NCBI GenBank assembly: GCA_032690845.1
Contig: CM064424.1
Location: 36,407,511-36,471,510, forward strand
DNA length: 64,000 nt
Origin: Eleusine coracana subsp. coracana
Taxonomy: Eukaryota > Streptophyta > Magnoliopsida > Poales > Poaceae
Direction: 5' to 3'
This document shows positions 10,060 to 22,128 of the stretch, one piece after another (position 1 is the stretch's first letter; each line of letters opens with the position of its first letter). The notes under the pieces were generated by a model, which searched no databases, had not been told where the DNA came from, and saw only the letters and a program-made list of their open reading frames with translations. Both the position numbers and the translations under genes were made by a program.

Positions 10060-11191
10060 ATACTCCTTCGATGGCAGAACATCGGTGCTTGATTGTGGAT
10101 GCTCAAATCATATGACCAGAGAGAGATCAATATTCTACACACTTGATCATAACAATCTACCAAGTGGAGGCATATCATTTGGAAATGACAACAAAGGAAA
10201 GGTAATTGGTCATGGTCGGATTGTCGTCACTCATGTCCTTTTAATTAGTAATGCTTATCTTGTGAAAGGTTTAGGGTACAACTTGATGCCCGTTTCACAA
10301 CTTTGTGAGATGGGTTATAGTTGTCTCTTTACCAATGTTGACGTGACTATTTTTTGGAAGGATGATTTCTCAATAGCTTTCAAGAGGTACTTGGAAGTCA
10401 AAATCTATCTTGTTGATTTCACCAATAATGAGAGATTTAATCTAAATGCTTGCTTGATTGCTAAAACCACATCGGGTTGGTTGTGGCATCACTGACTAGC
10501 TCATGTTAGAATGAGAAATCTTCACAAAGTTCTAAAGAATGGTCACATTGTTAGACTAAAGGGTGTTACTTTTGAAAAGGACAAGATTTGTAGTGCATGT
10601 CAGGCCAAAAAAGTTGGAGCTGCACATCCATCCAAGACTATGATGACAACGACAAGACCATTGGAGATGCTACACATGGGCTTATTTGGACCGGTCACCT
10701 ACATAAGCATTAGCCGTAACATATATGGCCTTGTAATTGTTGATGACTATTCTGGTTTTACTTGGGTATTTTTTTTGAAGGACAAAAGTGAAAGACAAGG
10801 AGTTCTAAATAGGTTTTTGAGGAGAACACAAAATGAGTATGAAGTGAAGATAGAGAAGATAAGGAGTGATAATGAAACCGAATTCAAGAACACTCAAGTT
10901 GAAGAATATCTTGTTGAAGAAGGCATCAAGTATGAATTTTCACCTCCATACACTGCACAATAAAATGATGTAGCCAAAAGAAAGAACCTCACACTTATAG
11001 AGATGGCAAGAACAATGCTTGACGAGTACAAGACACCGGACACCTTTTGGGCCGAAGCCATCAACACCGCGTGCCATTCCACAAATAGACATATCTTCAC
11101 AGGATCTTGAACAAGAAATCATATGAGCTTCTTACCGGTAACCTTCCCAATGTCTCATATTTCTATGTCTTTGGAAGCAAGTATTTTATTC
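10060..11191 (+). pseudogene. Copia-2 protease and integrase, broken
   Basis: Protease motif LDCGCSNHMT sits near 10085; the family form has D-S-G, so the Ser is replaced. GAG-pre-integrase and zinc-binding parts follow (LAHVRMRNLHKVLKN, CSACQAKK). In the integrase core the first catalytic Asp position reads HMGLFGPV, where the family has D in place of the G. The second Asp is kept (IRSDNETEF). The Glu position reads NDVAKRKN with Lys. Stops TGA (near 10494) and TAA (near 10961) interrupt it. The sequence stops at 11191, where Tat-1 is inserted. Confidence 0.9.
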
Positions 11192-12519
11192 TATCGACGC
11201 AAAAATCACATCCGTGACCTGGGAGATTTGCTTAGCTCTAGTGCAGGCTCAACACGGAAACCGAGGTATGCTAGTCGATTTTCCCTATAAATCGACAAAG
11301 AAACCAAATAGTCAGATTCCATGGGTCACCGGCCTAGGACAGGCCAATGATCACTGTTAGTGAAAACCAGCCGATGGCTATAAACAACAAATAATATTAA
11401 AATAAACTAATCAATTGATTTGTATCAACTTATCGGCAGCTCAATAAGTGATTATAAAATAAAGCATAAATGGTACCAATATTCTAATTAAAAAAATAGA
11501 GTCAATGGATTTATGATAGATATGCTAAAACTTGATCTGTCGATAGGGCGAAGTCAATGGCTAGAGTCGATGGAAGTATAATAATCATGCATGGAACTCT
11601 GCCTGTCGATAGGTGCTAAGTTGATAGATCTGATAGCTGGTATTGCAAATATGCCTCAAATTCATAGATCTAGTCCTATTAAACAAAAGGGGGTAAATGA
11701 CTTCTAATATACAACAGTAAATAAGCAAAATACCGAGAAGTCGATTGAACTGTGATAACCTATCGGCTAAATGTCCCAACATAACTATATCGACACTGCC
11801 TATAAACAAATCAAACTTAACCCTATTAGCCCAGCAAGAGATCAAAGTCGATGTAGCCTTGCTGATTCGAACAGATCGAACTTAATCGAGACAGTGTTCA
11901 AACATGGCAAATAAAGCTAGGTTTAATCTAATTACAGATAGATCAATCGAGTGACTCGAATAATAGATCTGAAACTCGGCCTATAGAACCCACAGAAATC
12001 GCAGAAGGTTGGACCTAACCGAGACAATAATAGAATTTAAGTCGATGATACAAACCAATTTAAGATCTAATTACCAGATAACTAGTAATTTCAAAGATAA
12101 CAACTAGAATATAAACTTAATGAGAAAGTACTAGCTAAAGTCGATGAAATTACCGAGAGAGACTAATCCAAGTCTCCCACGAGATCGGAGCCGATGCAGC
12201 CCACAGGACACGAGGATGTCGTCAAGAAAAAGTTTGGCGATGCACCGAATTATATTGAATGAAAAGTGTTGTTGTTTTTTGTACAAATCCTATTACATAT
12301 TTATAGCCCCATGCAAGGGGTTCTGACCTGATTCGATCAGGACTCTCAAGCAAACCAACTTGATTTATTTCTAAACTAAATCTAAACTAAAAAATAATAA
12401 AAAACAAACAACCCTAATGGACCCACTTTATTCTCTTCGGCCGTTGAGCTCTATTGACTTTGGCCGATTCTGACTCCACGCGGCTAACCATTGGGAGCGG
12501 TCAAATTTCAGTGCCAACA
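11192..12519 (-). repeat. Tat-1 3' LTR
   Basis: About 1.33 kb, aligned along its length with 30283-31623. The minus-strand start TGTTGGCAC at 12519 follows a polypurine tract with CCGGGGG (12523-12537). The far end has TA where the partner has TG. A minus-strand TATA-like stretch (TATAAATA) lies near 12297-12304. Confidence 0.92.
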
Positions 12520-12850
12520 CATGCCCCCGGAGTTCGGGGTGTGAAATCCTTTATGCGCTAGATTCTATCTCCTCGTTTACCGCACGCCTTTACCACTCTA
12601 CCGCTTCATGATTCAATAAATACAGCCAATCAAAAGCCATCCGTTCGTTAAATCGCACCTTCAATCCACCACATAACCACTCATGGCTTTTAAATATGGC
12701 CTGTCGTTCCTGCATCGTCTTGACTGCTGGTTTTACTTTTTGACTGTCCTCGTGCTTATCCCTTCCCCTTGGGTTCCTGCACAAGCCTTATCGCTTCATA
12801 TTCTTTTAACGAAGCGGCGTCTGGATTCCCCAAAGGCCAAATCTAGACCC

Positions 12851-12859
12851 TATAAATAG
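12851..12859 (+). promoter_or_regulatory. TATA box antisense to Tat-1
   Basis: TATAAATAG on the plus strand, opposite to Tat-1 coding, lies 48 bp before an ATG at 12907 and 113 bp before the longer ORF at 12972. Pyrimidine-rich leader sequence follows, as in plant 5' leaders. Confidence 0.5.
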
Positions 12860-12906
12860 CTCCTTCCGCCAACCCCTTTTCTTCGTCTCGCTTACCACCT
12901 TCAATC

Positions 12907-13241
12907 ATGGGACTTTTGTTGAGAGCTTTGATAGAAAAGTACCATCTATCTCCCAATCTACTGTATATCTTATGGCGAGTACTCTTCGCCTCCCTTGGCC
13001 CCAAAGTCCTCCTTTCAATCCAAAGTCTACAGCTCCTCCTGCCCAGAAGCCAAGCCGCTGGATCTTCTACTCCTGGGTAGCGGCACAGGTGTCGAGAATG
13101 GCATCAATGGTGCGGTCCTCTCTCCCACTTGTCCGGTGGGTAATGTCTGATGACACTGCCATCCTCGAAGGAGAATCGGAGGAAGCTACCAACACATTTT
13201 TCTTCTTATATGTACCTCCCTCCATACGCTTGGGATACTAA
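12907..13241 (+). CDS. Possible antisense extra ORF in the Tat-1 3' region
   Basis: Two overlapping plus-strand ORFs lie between integrase and the 3' LTR of minus-strand Tat-1: 57 codons from 12907 and 89 codons from 12972 (start MASTLRLPWPQSPPF, later KPSRWIFYSWVAAQ and an acidic DDTAILEGESEEA). A TATA box and a leader-like stretch precede them. Extra ORFs in sense or antisense orientation in this position are known for the Tat lineage. I do not recognise a domain. The two frames may be one gene with a frameshift. Function unknown. Confidence 0.45.
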
Positions 13242-13608
13242 TAATTACATCTTCATCCCCTAGCTGTAATAAAAGAATTGGTCCCCGCCAAAACTGGGTC
13301 TTGAGCTTGTTTTTCATCTTTAACGTCAACCATCTATAATCAATGGAAGCTTCCTTTGTTCTATAAATGTACTAAATTTTTTCTTGCATGCTATGTTTTC
13401 TCCTTTACATTTATGATATCGGCCATCTGAAATCAATGTGTGCACATCGGCTGTAAAACACTCATCCTTCTTTTCGTCTATCTTTTTATTTTTTTCTGCT
13501 AAGGACGATATTTCCATATCGGCCGTAATCAAGCATTCGAGATCATGAGCCAACCCAAATGCTTGGATGATATCTCTTTAAATATTTACCATTAATTTCT
13601 CTCCTAAA

Positions 13609-14623
13609 CTATTCTCCATCTAATCCTTGTAAGAAATATGTATTACTAGGCACACATCGGCTCACTTTAAATGGACCTTCCCAAGTTGGAGACCATTTCC
13701 CAAAACAACTGTCTCCAGACCCGATGGGCATAATTAACTTCCAGACAAGGTCACCTTCTACAAAACTGTTGGGCACCATCTTTTTGTTGTAAAATCTAGC
13801 CACACGAGCCTTATTCTCTTGAATTTTCTCTAGGGCCCTCATCCGATGCTGCACAACATCTTCTAACTCATCAAACATAACCTGCCTATAATCCACAACT
13901 GATAATTGATCTTGCAACTCTATTTTTCTGGACCCCAGATTGGTTTCCCATGGCAAAACTACTTCATGTCCATAAACTAACGAATGTGGTGATACTTTTA
14001 TAGACCCATGACACGCCATTCTGTAGGCCTATAGTGACTCAGCCAATGACGTATGCCTCTTCTTAGGTTGCTCGTCAATCTTCCTCTTGATAAGCTTAAT
14101 CAAACTCTTGTTAGATGCTTCTGCCTGACCATTGGCTTGAGCATAATAAGGCAATGAATTCAACAACTTGATCCCCATACTATCGGCAAAGCTTTGAAAC
14201 TCTTCTGAAGTAAACACAATACCTTGGTCATTAGTAATAGTCTGCAGCACACCAAACCTATAAATAATATGCTCCTTCACAAAGTTAATCACATCGTTAG
14301 TTGTTACATTCTTCATCGGCATTGCTTCAACCCCACTTTGTGAAATAATCTATTGCTGCCAAAATATACTTGTGACCTTTGCTTGATGCTGGATAAATTT
14401 GGCCAATCATATCCATACCCCATCCTCTAAATGGCCAAGGTTTAATAATCGGATTCATAGCTGAAGCCGGTGCCCTCTGAATTGCTCCAAATTTCTGGCA
14501 ATCTTGACACTCCTTGTAATACTTGAAACAATCTTCTAGCATACTTGGCCAATAATACCCATTTCTTTTTAACAACCATCTCATCTTATGGGCCGATTGA
14601 TGGGTACCACAAATCTCCTTCAT
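13609..14623 (-). pseudogene. Tat-1 integrase, broken
   Basis: Minus strand from 14623: the zinc-binding segment with HQSAHKMRWLLKRNGYYWP and CQDCQKFG, then the catalytic core with WGMDMIGQIYP (first Asp), TNDQGIVFTSEEF (second Asp) and NGQAEASNKSL (Glu), then the C-terminal part with RVARFYNKKM and a GDLVWKL / GPFKVS segment near 13680-13760. Frames change near 14325 and 14025. The role was insertion of the element cDNA. Confidence 0.93.
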
Positions 14624-14682
14624 AGATTTTGGACATAACTACCTTGGATTCTTCTTGATTCAAACATTTTAATAATACACCA

Positions 14683-15803
14683 TCAACTGTCCGATAATAA
14701 AACTTTTCTTCCAATAAAACATACCTCAATGCCATGTATCTGATTTTGCGAGAAATGCGCTACACTAGATCGATACTGTATTATCTTGGTCCTCCAATCT
14801 TCTTCATTGACATTGATCTCATGAACATCAGCTTGTCCAACTTCATCGACATCAACCTTATCGACACTGGCTTGTTTGGCTTCATTGACATCGACAATTT
14901 CAACAATCGTTCCATAAGTATTTAGTTGATATCCTGATGCCTTCTGGGATAAATCATTTGCCTCCGTATTTTGTTCCCTTGGGACATGCTTGAAACTCAC
15001 GCCTTGAAGCTTCGTATTACATCCTGACACTTGGCATAAAACATCCTCAGAATATCATCTCTGCATTCAAAATCTCCTGCTAGCTGCCCAAGTACCAGCA
15101 ACAAATCACCAATGATCTCGACGAAATCAGTCCCAACTTCTCACAAAATTTGCAAACCCTTGAGAACAACCCTATACTCAACTTGATTGTTAGTTGATGC
15201 CTCCACAGCAAATGCAAACTCAAATCTTGCCCCCCCCCCCCCCCGAAGCGATATGATGACTAGCCCGACACCACATCCACTCTTGCATACAGAACCATCA
15301 AAAAACAACAACCATGGTATTGGCTCCACCATCAAAATATTTGATCTACAATGTTCAACAACTAAATCGGCTAGAATCTGACCCTTGACCACCTTGGCAG
15401 ACTCACAAGTCAGATCATATTCGGCTAGATCAAGCATCCACTTACCAATTCTCCCTTTCAAAATAGGAGCAGATAGCATATATTTGATGACAGTGGCTTT
15501 GCCAGCCACCACACATTCGGTCGATAACAGATAATGCCTCAACTTCACACATGAGAAATATAAACATAAGCTCAACTTTTCAATCTTAGTGTCCCTGGTT
15601 TCAGTATCAATCAATCTTTGGCTTAAATAGAAAATGACTCTCTCCTTGTCGTCTTGTTCTTGAATCAAAGTCAATCTGATGGACTTCTTATCCGTAGCAA
15701 GGTATAGCTTAAAGGGCAACCCTTCTCTTGGTGGCACCAATACAGGAGGCGTGATTAGATACCTTTTAATATCATCCAGAGCTTTTTGATGTTCAGCTGC
15801 CAT
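14683..15803 (-). pseudogene. Tat-1 RNase H plus second (archaeal-type) RNase H
   Basis: The first RNase H reads from about 15800 (LATDKKSIRLTLIQEQDD, VIFYLSQRLIDTETRDTKIE). The second begins with LLFFDGSVCKSGCGVGLVII near 15290 and ASTNNQVEYRVVLKGLQIL near 15150, the DGS/NNxxEY pattern of aRH. The tail holds FKHVPREQNTEANDLSQ. Two RNase H domains in a row identify the Tat lineage. A C-run (15230-15244) falls inside the second domain. Confidence 0.9.
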
Positions 15804-15866
15804 ATGAACTTCTGATCGGCCTTCGGCTTCAATAATGGAGTAAACACATCTATCCTACCCGACAAA

Positions 15867-16718
15867 TTAGATATGATTCCTAATAAAATTAACCCTGCCA
15901 ATCAAAGATTGCAGCTCTGTCTCGTTGGTAGGAGGCTCGATATCATTAGCAACATTAATACTCTTAGGGCCAATTTCGATCCCTCGTTCATGCACAATAA
16001 AACCTAGAAATTTACCGGCCGATACACCAAGAGCACACTTCTTAGGATTCATTTTTAAACCCTATCTTCTAGTCCTTTCGAGTACTTCCCGCAAATTGGC
16101 CACATGATCCTCTGCCCTCTTGGACTTGACCACAACATCATCAATATAAATTTCCACTAACTTGCCGATCAAGTCATGGAAAATATAATTCATGGCCCTT
16201 TGATATGTGGCTCCAACATTCTTCAATCCAAATGTCATAACAATGCAGTCATATAATCCAATAGCCCCTGGACACCTGAAAGCAGTCTTCGATATATCTT
16301 CTTCTGCCATAAAAATCTAATTATAACCAGCATTGCCATCCATGAAACTAACAATCTTATGTCCAGCTGCTGCATCAACTAGAAGATCTACAATCGGTAT
16401 TAGGTAATCATCTTTTGGTGTGGTTTTATTTAATGGACTGAAATCAATACACACCCTGAACTATCCACTCTTCTTGTACACGGGTACAATATTCAAAACC
16501 CACTCTGGATATCGACAAGGCCTAGTAAACTTAGCATCATATAATCTAGTGATCTCAGCCTTGATATCATCATAAATCTTCAGATCTGTCCTCCTTGGCG
16601 GTTGCTTGAACGGTCGATATCCAGGTTTAGTGGGAAGTCGATGCTCAATAGTTGATCGGCCGAGTCCAGGCATCTCAGAATAATCCCAAGCAAAACAATC
16701 CCGGTAATCCTTCAACAA
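15867..16718 (-). pseudogene. Tat-1 reverse transcriptase, broken
   Basis: Minus strand: DCFAWDYSEMPGL and IEHRLPTKPGYRPFKQPPRR lead in; the palm includes FRVCIDFSPLNKTTPKDDY, VMTFGLKNVGATYQRAMN and the catalytic box YIDDVVVKS near 16150, which is intact. The thumb region reads NPKKCALGVSAGKFLGFIVH. Stops near 16458, 16316 and 16058 break the frame. Confidence 0.93.
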
Positions 16719-17047
16719 CTTTATTAAATAAGCCTTAATACTTTCATCTAATTTCTTACTAATAAATGTTGTCCTAGGCTTATTACCGTCTCCTATATCG
16801 ACTTCCTATAACTCATCGGCCGACATAAATCCTTTCCCAGTTTGCCATCTCCTACAAATTCCATTGGGGAGCCTGTCAGAGAAACAATTTTGAATTTGAT
16901 TGGTCCACCACCTCGAGACCTTGAGTAGTAATCTTGATGTAATCCATCCCATATCTCACCAGACAAACACTCCATATCATCCACACGCCATGGTACCAAA
17001 TCGGCCGATGAGACATTAACGATAGCATCAGCTGGGATTACCTCAAC

Positions 17048-17389
17048 TCAATTGCCAATCCACTGGATAAGTGACTGGTGCATAGTCGATGGAACACAAC
17101 AATTTGCATGTATCCAATCACATCCTAGTAGAAGGTTGTAGGTCCCCTTTCCATCAATGACAAAAAATGTGACCAACAAAGTTTTGCTACTGATAGTAAG
17201 TTCAACATTCAAAACCCCTTTGGCTGCTACCGTATGACGACCATAGTCCCACAAAATCATATTAGTATCAATCAAGTCTTCATTAGTCTTACCCAGTTTC
17301 CTTGCAGTAGTAATCGACATGATGTTAACTGCAGCCTCTCTATCGATCATCATCTTTCCCATCGGCATCCCATTAACAAAGCCTTTCAA
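17048..17389 (-). pseudogene. Tat-1 protease
   Basis: A 113-codon minus-strand stretch with MIDREAAVNIMS at the active site (the usual Tat form has D-G-G; the Gly-Gly is replaced by Arg-Glu) and VIDGKGTYNLLLGCDWIHAN near the C-terminal end. The pepsin-like fold would cut Gag-Pol. The altered active site indicates loss of function. Confidence 0.88.
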
Positions 17390-17464
17390 GTATAAAGCCC
17401 TTAAGTGCTAATGCTTAGACTTATCTGGTTTATCAAATACTGCCTATTGTATATCAAATACCAA

Positions 17465-18459
17465 CTATGGTGCTTCACTCTCATCAGCAAATAATTCCTC
17501 TTCTTCCGAAGCCATGAATTCTTGTGGTAGCATCATTACCATACCCACTATAGCACTTGGTACTTGTACCTGTGATTTTACTTTGGGTCTCCAGACCTTC
17601 CTAGGTGGCTCATCACTTCCTTCATCATAATTGTAATAACCAGCCCTCATCTGTCTGCACCGCATTCTCTGAACCCTCCGCTTTTGACTTCTAGAAAATA
17701 TTCCAGATGGACACCACCGATTGCTCTGTTCCTGGTCTTCTTGGAGCTCTTTATCGACTTCCTCATCGATGTGAACTTCTTCTTCTATCTTTTTGAAGCC
17801 AAGTCGATCAAAAGCTGACACCCTTCCATTCTCATTGACTTTACCCAATATTGACTTTCCTGAGTCACCCGACTGATGTCGATAGCTATTTGAAGCTCCT
17901 CTATACATTTGTCTGCTCGTCTACTGCATCTAGAATAGTTATTGATTGATGCAAGCTTCATGTTATGGTCCCAATAATATTGAAAGAATGGGCATTCCCA
18001 ATGTGGATCGAACTGTGATTCCTTCATCTCCCTGCCCCTTTTCTTTTGATATTGATTTATAAATGCTTTTACATTGTCTATACCAGCTATTGACATTCAC
18101 AGGGAACAGATGCCCATCAATCTTCATGGTTCCCTTCGTAAACTTGATGTTTCCCTGCTCAATCGTTGACTGAATCTCTCTTCTAAATACCTTGCATTCA
18201 TTAGTGTAATGAGACGGCGAGTTGTGCCACTTGTAGTACTTTCTTTTCTTCAACTCTTCAACAAGTGGGGATCACATGATTAGGTGACAACTGGATGTGT
18301 TTCTCCTACAATAGCATATCAAATATCTTATCGGCCTTGGTGACATCGATGTCATACTTTTCTTTTGGCTCATTCTGCTTCACTCATTGGTACGACAACA
18401 CATTCTTAATTCTGGTCCACTCAGCCATATTGACTTCTTCGACATCTTTATCAGACTCA
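17465..18459 (-). pseudogene. Tat-1 gag C-terminal part
   Basis: Minus strand after the Sire-1 insertion: YYKWHNSPSHYTNECKVFRR near 18190-18250 is the Tat Gag zinc-binding block, followed by REIQSTIEQG and a basic segment (SQKRRVQRMRCRQMR near 17660-17700). It joins the N-terminal half at 28758-30282 when the Sire-1 insert is disregarded. Several frame breaks are present. Confidence 0.85.
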
Positions 18460-18464
18460 AACTC

Positions 18465-20134
18465 TGTAACCTTCATGACCACTGATGATTGGATCCCCGA
18501 GGTATGGATGTTTTGGTGATAGATGACAACTATGAAATTGTGGGTTAACATCTACACGAGTGTTGTCTATATAGAAATCATCTCTTAGCTCTATTACAAA
18601 TCATATGGATGATGGTTGCCTTGGTGATTGATGACAATGACCACAAACATGGAGGCTTGTGAACTTGATGGAGTCCAAGGGTTGATGGAGATGGATCAAA
18701 GCAAAGAACAAGCTATGGTGCAAGTGTTTGGAACACTTGAGTAGTTTTTGGGACTTTGAGTCCATAGGAAAAACCGGACTATCAAGGGGGTCTATGTCAT
18801 TCTCTTAGGTCATGTCTAGTTGGTGATGTGCAAGGTTGCTTGGTGAAATGACAAGCACTAGGTGACAGTGGAGAAGCCAAGGAGCTGTTTGGAGAAGCCG
18901 GGAAACGAAGTCAAGCGAGGATGACAAGTTTCGACTTCTGGACATAGAGACCGGACAGAGGGGTCAGTGGAGACCGGACTGTACGATCACTATGTGGTTT
19001 TGTCCGGAGGCTACAGCGGTGAAGCGAGGAAACTGTTGGAGCATGGAGCCATAGAGACCGGATGGTCCGGTCACTACAGGACGCTCAGAACAATGAGGAA
19101 GATGGTTGTCGAAATGTTTTAGGACTGGAGAGAGAAACGATCGGACGGTCCGATCTACTGACCGGACAGTCCGGTGAGTACAGGAAAATTGCCTAGACAG
19201 AGGAGCCAATGGCTGGGAGAGACGTTACCAGAGTGACCGGACGGTCCGGTCAGGCAGTGACCGAATAGTTCAATCTGGATGTCCAGAAAGGCAATTTCGT
19301 GGAGCAATGACTTTTTTGAGGTTGGGAGCCTATATAAATTCGTTGCTGGGGTCTTGGAGACCTCTCTTGTCCAGTGGAATACCTGAGAGCATTTGGTAAG
19401 GTCTAAGAGGAAAAGAGGAGAGCACTAGGAGGAGATATTGCATATCTTGAGAGTGCTAGAGAAGAGTAGCTTGAGCATCTTGCACATCTAAGGCTAGGGT
19501 GTTCTTGAGGGTGTGATCTAGATTGTTACTCTTGGTCTATGGTGAGACCTAGACCGGTTAGGTGTCGGTGATCGAGCCTATCGTGATCGGTTGTGAAGGC
19601 CGTCACATGTTGGTACACGGTTTGAGCCCGTCGTTGAAAGGGGCATCGCTAGTGAGCACCCGTGTTGGCTCGGGGAGTCCGACAAGTTCTCGAGGGAGGT
19701 GAGCTTGTGCTTTGTGCACCGGTGATGCAGACCGTGTCTTCACTCTAGGAGTGATTGCGGGCTCGTGGGCGAGAACTCCACTTTGTGGCGGGAGGGACCA
19801 AGACTCTGGCGGGAGTGGTACCATGAGGATTAGGGGAAGGTGCCATCCTTCTGAGACCTCAGGAAAAATCATGAGCATTCCATCACCCTTCTCTTTACTA
19901 TTCCACATTTGTGTTCTCTAGTGAGTAGGGTGACTTGTGGTTTGCATAGGCTAGTGTGATTAGCTTCCGCTCTTTATCATATCATGAACACTAGCATGTG
20001 TAGGATCTATGCCTACTAGAATTGCTTAGGTTTTTTATCTAGTTAGACTCAAGTAGTGGAATTTGAAGTAATTGGATTCGTGAGTGGCTTACTCATTCAC
20101 CCCCCCCCCTCTCGGTACGCCTTCGGTCCTTACA
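18465..20134 (+). repeat. Sire-1 5' LTR
   Basis: TGTAACC...CCTTACA. TATA box (TATATAAA) at 19331. Upstream are three palindrome doublets (starts 18949/18972, 19139/19160, 19235/19259) and a single palindrome at 19056. The last palindrome ends 55 bp before the TATA box. Confidence 0.93.
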
Positions 20135-20136
20135 AG

Positions 20137-20149
20137 TGGTATCAAAGCC
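20137..20149 (+). other. Sire-1 primer-binding site
   Basis: TGGTATCAAAGCC two bases after the LTR; tRNA-Met-type. Confidence 0.88.
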
Positions 20150-20187
20150 AAGTGATCATCTTTGAGGCTTCACCGCCTTGAGTAAGG

Positions 20188-22128
20188 ATGCCGGGACTGG
20201 CGGGGAGTGTTCCCATATTCAATGGTGAGGACTATGCATATTGGAAGGCTCGCATGCAAGCCTACCTTCAGTCCCTTGATCTAGAGATTTGGTCGGTAAC
20301 TCACGAGTCCGATGAAGATGTGAACCTACTTGAGCCTGACTATGTTAAGTGTAATGCTAAGGCCAAGAATGCTTTGTTTGCTTGCATCTCTAAGGATGTT
20401 TTTGCTCAGCTAGATGCTAGTTCCACATCACATGGTATCTGGACTGAGATTCAGGCGCTCTATGAGGGCACCAGTGATGTCAAAGAGGAAAGATACTATG
20501 TGTTGAAGCACAAGTATGATAACTTCACTAGATTGCCACATGAGAGAGCTAATACTGTTCATTCTCGTTTTCATGTACTAGTGGAGGAGATCAATGCACT
20601 TGGGGATGATTTCAAGATGAAGCCCGTTGAGGTGATAAGAAGATCCTTGAGGCTATTCAAAGACCCCAAGTATGAGTCCATCATCACCTTCATCTTGCAA
20701 GGTGACCTCAAGATCAAGACCATGAAGGATGTACTTGGCAAGATCACCGCCTTCGAGAGCTACCAATTGAGGTTGGATGATCCTCAACCATCCAATCTTG
20801 CTCTACCAGCCGACAAGCAAGAATCTAGCAAGAGCAAGAAGAACAAGAAGAAGGTGATCATTGATGACGATGATGAAGAAGATGATGATGAGGGTGACTT
20901 GACTGAGGACTTGGCTCTTCTCATAAGGAAGATGAAGAACTTCAAGAATAAGTTTGCTTCCAAGTCAACGGGCAAGTGCTTCAATTGTGGCTCAAAGAAT
21001 CACTTTGTGCAAGAGTGCCCAAAGCCTAAGAAAGAAGAATTCAAGTCACAAGATTCAAGTGAAGACGAAGAAGAAGATCCCAAGGCCAAGCACAAGAAGA
21101 AGAGATATTTCAACAAGGACAAGAGCAAAGGCAAAGGCAAAGCTCAAGACTACAAGAAGAAGTTCTCTCGCAAGGCACTTATTGGAGAGTGGACAAGCGA
21201 CAACTCAAGTGATGAAGAAGTGGCCGGTCTAGCCATGATCAAGACCACACCTCCACGAGCTCTTCCTCCACCTCCCACGTGCCTCATGGCCATGAGCCAA
21301 CTTGGGGAGAGTGAGGATGAGAGCAGCGATGATAGCGATGATGAGGAGCACACGTGTGCCGAGTTGTGGAGCATGCTTGAGCAAGCCCGTGACATCGCTA
21401 AGAAGTCCAAGATGTTGGAGGTGGTAAGAAAAGAGTGTAAGTTGGCTAAGGACCGTGTTGGTGAACTTGAGAGTGAGCTCAAGGACTTTGTCACATCTCA
21501 TGAGGCCCTAAACAAGAGTTATGACAAACTCAAGGGTGATCATGTAGAGCTTCATGAGAAGTACAAGGCCCTCGAGATTTCTTATGAGGCCATCAACATT
21601 GAGAACCTTGCCTCTCCCTCCTCTAGTTCATCAAAGAGTGATGCTTCTACTATGTGTGATGAACTAACCACCTCGGTTGAGGTGATGGTGATGGACGACT
21701 TTGAGAGGCTCACACGTGGTAGAGCCATCCACAAGGAGATTCTTTGGAGGAACCTTGTGAACAATGTCTCCCACCGGGGACTTGGCTCATATCCCACCGC
21801 CATCAACATCATAGGGACGAGTGATTCCATCCCCGCATGGATCAAACCCCTTCTCACCGACGACTACTATTGCGAGAGGTGTTGCAAGGATGACCACGCC
21901 ACCAAGAATTGTCCCATGGAGAGATGTTCCATTATTTTGCCTAACGCTAACTTGTTCCATGGGAACACACATTTCAAGCTTTTTAGGAACAAGGATGGCA
22001 AGGTGAAAGCTAAGGCCTTGGGACCACCAAACAAGAAGAGGAAGGTCAAGAGCATATGGGTGCCTAACTGCATTGTTGATCTTGAGAGATCGGCTATGTA
22101 CAAGTGGGTGCCCAAGACCAAGACCTAG
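20188..22128 (+). CDS. Sire-1 Gag (646 aa), open frame
   Basis: A complete uninterrupted frame, rare in this window. Residues 10-40 carry FNGEDYAYWKARMQAYLQSL, the copia Gag entry motif. Next come the UBN2-type core (LYEGTSDVKEERYYVLKHKY), an acidic DDDDEEDDDEG stretch near residue 230, a CCHC knuckle CFNCGSKNHFVQECP near 264, a long acidic/basic tract, a coiled-coil region near 390-470, and a second Cys-rich motif CERCCKDDHATKNCP near 560. The stop follows WVPKTKT, a normal junction before pol in this group, but pol does not follow. Gag alone could still package RNA if other elements supply enzymes. Confidence 0.9.
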   Translation: MPGLAGSVPIFNGEDYAYWKARMQAYLQSLDLEIWSVTHESDEDVNLLEPDYVKCNAKAKNALFACISKDVFAQLDASSTSHGIWTEIQALYEGTSDVKEERYYVLKHKYDNFTRLPHERANTVHSRFHVLVEEINALGDDFKMKPVEVIRRSLRLFKDPKYESIITFILQGDLKIKTMKDVLGKITAFESYQLRLDDPQPSNLALPADKQESSKSKKNKKKVIIDDDDEEDDDEGDLTEDLALLIRKMKNFKNKFASKSTGKCFNCGSKNHFVQECPKPKKEEFKSQDSSEDEEEDPKAKHKKKRYFNKDKSKGKGKAQDYKKKFSRKALIGEWTSDNSSDEEVAGLAMIKTTPPRALPPPPTCLMAMSQLGESEDESSDDSDDEEHTCAELWSMLEQARDIAKKSKMLEVVRKECKLAKDRVGELESELKDFVTSHEALNKSYDKLKGDHVELHEKYKALEISYEAINIENLASPSSSSSKSDASTMCDELTTSVEVMVMDDFERLTRGRAIHKEILWRNLVNNVSHRGLGSYPTAINIIGTSDSIPAWIKPLLTDDYYCERCCKDDHATKNCPMERCSIILPNANLFHGNTHFKLFRNKDGKVKAKALGPPNKKRKVKSIWVPNCIVDLERSAMYKWVPKTKT

